From Gigaspora margarita (Eukaryota > Glomeromycota > Glomeromycetes > Diversisporales > Gigasporaceae), in the NCBI GenBank assembly GCA_009809945.1, contig WTPW01000354.1, forward strand, positions 321,976 to 385,975: 64,000 nucleotides of DNA, read 5' to 3'. Numbering within the stretch: the first letter of the stretch is position 1; each line of letters begins with the position of its first letter. The notes under the pieces are model-generated. The model had not been told where the DNA came from, searched no databases, and saw nothing but the letters and a program-made list of their open reading frames with translations. Below, piece after piece: positions 60,614 to 64,000 of this stretch. The position numbers and the translations under genes were made by a program.

Positions 60614-61680
60614 GTGAGCCAGCTCAAAATATTGTCTATTCCTATAATACAAATAGATTCTGGAAATGTTCATAAACTAGATATATCTATTGTCTTGTGT
60701 AAGATTTATTATCAATATAATAGCTATCAAAGAACTATGAAAAAATTATATGAAGCTTCTTTAAAAGCTGGATACAATTTTTCTATAGATGAGGTTTGTA
60801 ATTGGCTTAAAAAACAGGCTTTATATCAAATTCATAAACCTTGGCCAAGATTTATTCCTAGAGCCTCTTTTAATAGTATACAGGTTCCTAATGAATGCCA
60901 TCAAGTGGATATTTTTTATATGCCCCATGACTGAATTAATAATATAACTTCTAAATATTGCTTATGTATAGTTGATGTGGCTTCAAGATTTAAGTAGGCG
61001 GTTTCTTTATCTGATAGATTAGCTTCTTTTGTAGCCAAGACCTTTAAAAAAGTTTATAGAAATTCCAAGTGCTCTCTTATTTGGCCTAAATTATTAATAG
61101 TTGATCCTGGCTCAGAATTTAAATCAGATTGTAAAGAATTAATGGAAAAAAATAATGCTAAAATTAAGGTTGGCATGTCTCATAGAAGCCAAAATATTGT
61201 TGAAAGATTTAATCATACTTTGGCTAAGAGATTGTTTCGATTACAGGATGCCTCTGATTTATTGTTATCTATATCTAAAAGATCGAGAGCTTGGGTTAGA
61301 ATCTTTATATAATTATTGATAATCTTAATAATTTGGTAACTAGATTAATTGGCATGTTCCCAGCAAAAGCTATAAAAATGAAACAGATTATTTCAATATC
61401 TTCTAAATTACGCAATGGTCCTATAGGATTTAATGAGTCTAAATTGGATTATAATACTTTGGTTAGATATTTACTTGAACCTGATGAATTGAAAACAGTT
61501 CCTAGAAGATCAACTAATTATAATTGGAGTCCTCAAGTCTATCATATTCATAAGACTTTAGTACAAAAAAATCAGCCAATCTTGTATTGGCTAGAAAATG
61601 ATGAAGGCAATGGCCCAAAGCAGTCTTTTGTTAGAAAGGAGCTTCAAATCATTTCTTCTGACATAGAATTATCTCTCTAG
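60614..61680 (+). pseudogene. DDE (retroviral-type) integrase
   Basis: Integrates the element by DDE strand transfer. N-terminal part: YNSYQRTMKKLYEASLKAGY and VCNWLKKQALYQIHKPWPRF. The catalytic core then shows NECHQVDIFYMP (first Asp, ~60912), KYCLCIVDVASRFK, LLIVDPGSEFKSD (second Asp, ~61096) and HRSQNIVERFNHTLAKRL (Glu, ~61203), so all three acidic residues remain. The C-terminal frame 61333-61680 contains NYNWSPQVYHIHKTLVQKNQ and a SFVRKELQII end typical of Polinton integrases. Stops occur after PHD, RFK and IFI. The frame opens at GTG with no ATG nearby, so the start is lost or lies on an upstream exon. Confidence 0.8.
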
Positions 61681-61689
61681 TAGGTGCTT

Positions 61690-62115
61690 ACAAGTTAAAA
61701 ATTTTATAATATGAAAGATGTTCATGGAATGCTTCAAGTTGGTGTTCCTGGTCTTTTGTAAATTAAAAAAATCTTCTGCTTCTTTATCAATCTGGGACTC
61801 TTTGACAAAGTTACCTTTTGTTAATTTGTAATATAGTTTATATAGTTTCATAATAGAATTAAGAATTTTTGGATCTCACCCATACCATGATTTGTAGTCA
61901 TTCATAATTTCATTATATTTGTCTTTATTGGGGAATATTGTTATGTCCAAATTTAGTATATATTCTTCTGGACTTCTGCTTGATGTAATTTTCTAATTCT
62001 TTCTTTATAGTTTTACATAAACTTGCCATCTTTTGGTTTCTCCCTGTAAGGGAGGACCTGCTTTGATTATTTTAATTAAAGCTTGCTCGACTTCTTTGTA
62101 TGTGGGCTTGGTTTC
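61690..62115 (-). pseudogene. Unrecognised minus-strand fragment
   Basis: The complement reads YKEVEQALIKIIKAGPPLQG then ETKRWQVYVKL, and further on NKDKYNEIMNDYKSWYG and MKLYKLYYKLTKGNFVKESQ with stops and shifts between. Protein-like, not recognised. Convergent with the integrase. Confidence 0.4.
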
Positions 62116-62120
62116 AGTTA

Positions 62121-62375
62121 CCGTATTTACGCGAAATAATGCGCACCTGCGTGTTATTTCGAGGAGATGCGTGTTATTTTGAGTATATGCATGGGCGTTA
62201 TTTCAGAGTAAAGGCCTAATTTCGATCTACCTCTAAATGCTTATTAAAGCATTAGTATGTGAGGTGTGCGTTATTTCGGGATGCACATGGGCGTTATTTC
62301 GAAACCAACCATGCTATTTTAAGGAAATCCAATTTTCGAAATAATGCCCATGTGCATTATTTTGCGTAAATACAG
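62121..62375. mobile_element. 255-bp TA-flanked MITE inside the Polinton
   Basis: CCGTATTTACGCGAAATAAT at the left; complement of the right end CTGTATTTACGCAAAATAAT. TA on both sides (62119-62120 and 62376-62377). GCGTTATTTCG or its complement recurs throughout. Tc1/mariner-like, non-coding. Its insertion post-dates the Polinton. Confidence 0.75.
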
Positions 62376-62469
62376 TAATTGATTTTGGGTGCTTATTGTT
62401 AAAGAAAATTTTTATATAATAACTTTTTTCTTTAGCTAGTTAACTAGCTATTTTTCTTTATTAGCAAAA

Positions 62470-62706
62470 ATGATTGGAAAATATTCTTGTCCTTATTTAC
62501 ATAACTCTGGCAAGGCTTGTAGTAGGTCCTGCATGCGACCTGAAGAATGCTACTTTCATTGGAATCTAGAATACAGGTTCTGTGTAGTAAATGTAGTAAG
62601 CCTACTGGCTCAAGTTTGGGGTGGTGCCCATTACATGTTAAAGGCTATTATGTGATCCAATATTATAACAGATTGCGTAATAAAGCTTTAAAAAACTTGG
62701 AATAGA
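62470..62706 (+). pseudogene. Cys/His-rich small protein running into the TIR
   Basis: MIGKYSCPYLHNSGKACSRS and CMRPEECYFHW form a compact Cys/His cluster, probably zinc-binding. A one-base shift near 62585 then gives CSKCSKPTGS...CPLHVKGYY and QYYNRLRNKALKNLE before TAG at 62706. The original frame stops at 62655 and drifts from the pattern, so I favour the shifted reading. The last ~95 bases lie in the right inverted repeat, and an inverted copy of this 3' end is found at 51121-51200. Function unknown. Confidence 0.55.
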
Positions 62707-63386
62707 TAGTGATTTTTAGTAAGACTTTTTGGTAAGACTTTGCCAGATTAAAATTTTTGGTAAGACTTTTTGGTAAGACTTTGTTAGTTTAAAATTTTTT
62801 GGTAAGACTTTTTTGGTAAGACTTTTATTTTCAGTAAGACTTTTTTATTTTTGGTAAGATTTTTGGTAAGATTTTTGGTAGTCAAGACAAAAAGTCTTAA
62901 CAAAAATTGGACAAGCCAATTTTAGGTAAGACTTTTGAATTAATTCTAGGATAACATAAGAAATAGTATGCATTTTAGGCTTGAATGGTCCCACAGAGAA
63001 GCACACTCAGACACTTCGGTCCTCAGTGCTCTCTGCTCATTTCAAGGGCAAGCAATATAGCATAATTTTTTCATTATCTTGTTTGGGATTAAAAACATAG
63101 CCAGAGCATTAACAAAGACTACATACATCTTAATGTTGGAAATCCAAATTTAGGTGTATAGAGATTAAGTTAACAGGATTTGGCTCTAGAGTACTTTAGA
63201 GCTTGAATTCAATATATGATTAAATATATCTATAAGAACTTGTAAAGAGGGTAAGGAGCCTATTCTGTCAGTGGGACAAAAAAAACACAAGAAAAGATCT
63301 TTGAATGGGATAACATAAAATACCGTGTAGTTGATTCTGAATACATTACCAAAAATCTGTCCCAAAACTCCCCTTTTCACCCTACT
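62612..63386 (-). repeat. Polinton right terminal inverted repeat
   Basis: Complement of 50462-51200. It shares the GTAAGACTTTTTGG motif array (62715-62880) and the GGACAGATTTTTGG...CCACT end. It keeps the 72 bp (63268-63339) missing from the left copy. Confidence 0.88.
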
Positions 63387-63660
63387 GGCCCTGTGGTTCT
63401 AGAAACCCATGTGCCCCATATATAATAAATAGAAAGTGTGAAAAGCTTACCCAAAAGTATTTAATAATTTAACATCATTAGGTACAAATGGATACCCTAT
63501 TTATGCTAAAAAATATAATAGTAGAACATTTGAGGTTTGTGAACAAATTATAAACAACTGGCATATTGTACCTTATAACCCCTATTTTAGCTAAAGTACA
63601 ATTGTCACATTAATATTAAAATATGTGCATCAGTACATTGTAAAGGGCTCCCATTCACAA
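63387..63660 (+). pseudogene. Second Helitron: Rep continuation
   Basis: Resumes the gene cut at 50461. After the GGCCC duplication the same frame gives CGSRNPCAPYIINRKCEK, the usual continuation of HGPCG in Helitron Rep proteins. A shift then gives SLGTNGYPIYAKKYNSRTFE and NWHIVPYNPYFS, and further on KYVHQYIVKGSHS, which carries the two-tyrosine region (both Tyr and Lys present). The helicase, if it survives, would lie beyond the window. Confidence 0.78.
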
Positions 63661-63789
63661 GTTTTTTTTAATATAATTGTTTATTCTATTATTAGTTTAT
63701 TTTATTAGTTATGTATATATTAGTACTCTATATTTTTATTTATATGCCTTTAGAATAGATATTACTTAATTAGTATATTTTGCTAATAC

Positions 63790-63925
63790 AGATCTGTTAG
63801 ATCAGTCAGGTCAGTCAGATCAGTCAGATCAGTCAGATTAGTCAGATCAGTCAGATTAGTCAGATCTGTCAGATCTGTCAGATCTGTCAGATCTGTCAGA
63901 TCTGTCAGTTCTGTCAGATTGGTCT
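63790..63925. repeat. 9-bp microsatellite GTCAGATCA/T
   Basis: About 15 tandem copies. The early units carry ATCA or ATTA, the later ones ATCT, so the array is segmentally homogenised. Confidence 0.85.
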
Positions 63926-64000
63926 GATCTAATGGTTCAACAATTAGTCCCACCCCAAAACCTGTATCAAGAATAAGAATATAAAAAGTATAAATACGAT

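Larger units (their letters stand above)
50462..63386. mobile_element. Polinton/Maverick-like element, 12.9 kb
   Basis: Bounded by long terminal inverted repeats starting AGTAGGGCGAAAAGGGGAG and by the direct repeat GGCCC (50457-50461 and 63387-63391). AG...CT termini and a 5-6-bp duplication fit Polintons. The cargo is a protein-primed type B DNA polymerase (plus), two small plus-strand genes, a minus-strand Gag/retropepsin-like region, a DDE integrase (plus), a minus-strand fragment and a Cys/His-rich gene (plus). No packaging ATPase, adenoviral-type protease or jelly-roll capsid gene was recognised. All genes are broken. It interrupts a Helitron gene at HGPCG, which proves the boundaries independently. 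Confidence 0.85.

Overview
The window looks like repeat-rich, AT-rich eukaryotic nuclear DNA, most probably from an arbuscular mycorrhizal fungus (Glomeromycotina). The support is indirect. One degraded kinase has the TKL-type layout, and another follows Sel1-like repeats; both are expanded families in these fungi. The rest is Helitron, MULE/FAR1, Polinton/Maverick and hAT or Tc1/mariner-type miniature elements in very AT-rich DNA. Genus cannot be fixed by eye. I found no intact host gene, rRNA, tRNA or CRISPR array. Almost every coding region is a decayed transposon or gene fragment carrying stops and frameshifts.

Layout. 0-5.7 kb: small tandem repeats, then a minus-strand Helitron (zinc-binding N-terminus, Helitron_like_N, HUH Rep, PIF1-type helicase). 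5.7-12.9 kb: miniature elements, tandem duplications and an unrecognised minus-strand pseudogene. 13.0-15.6 kb: a FAR1/MULE transposase pseudogene split by a 577-bp hAT-like element that landed in its DNTYK motif. 16.1-32.3 kb: a satellite array of ~107-bp monomers, partly arranged in a six-monomer ~635-bp higher-order repeat. It is interrupted by at least five transposon insertions. One is a hAT-like element that itself contains a tRNA-headed SINE-like retroelement; another is a 3.1-kb Harbinger-like element holding the assembly gap.

33.4-34.4 kb: a protein kinase pseudogene. 35-43.2 kb: nested non-autonomous DNA transposons, many with readable inverted repeats and target-site duplications. 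44.7-46.9 kb: a Sel1-repeat/kinase pseudogene. 48.9-63.7 kb: a plus-strand Helitron gene split by a 12.9-kb Polinton/Maverick-like element (50462-63386). The Polinton has ~740-780-bp terminal inverted repeats and a 5-bp duplication (GGCCC) inside the Helitron HGPCG motif.

The Polinton is the most interesting object. It has a protein-primed type B DNA polymerase and a retroviral-type DDE integrase. I could not find the usual packaging ATPase, adenoviral-type protease or jelly-roll capsid genes. Instead a long minus-strand region (57261-60601) reads as a retrotransposon-like Gag (coiled coil plus capsid-like segment) followed by a retropepsin-like segment. Two small plus-strand genes and a Cys/His-rich gene running into the right inverted repeat complete it. 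If the Gag-protease assignment holds, this is a DNA-polymerase transposon that has taken a retroelement capsid module.

Decay has a consistent signature. Many internal stops are one C-to-T step from Gln or Arg codons at family-conserved positions, several catalytic changes are G-to-A or C-to-T, and satellite monomers differ mainly by C/T and G/A. This suggests cytosine deamination or a RIP-like process, but I have not counted it.
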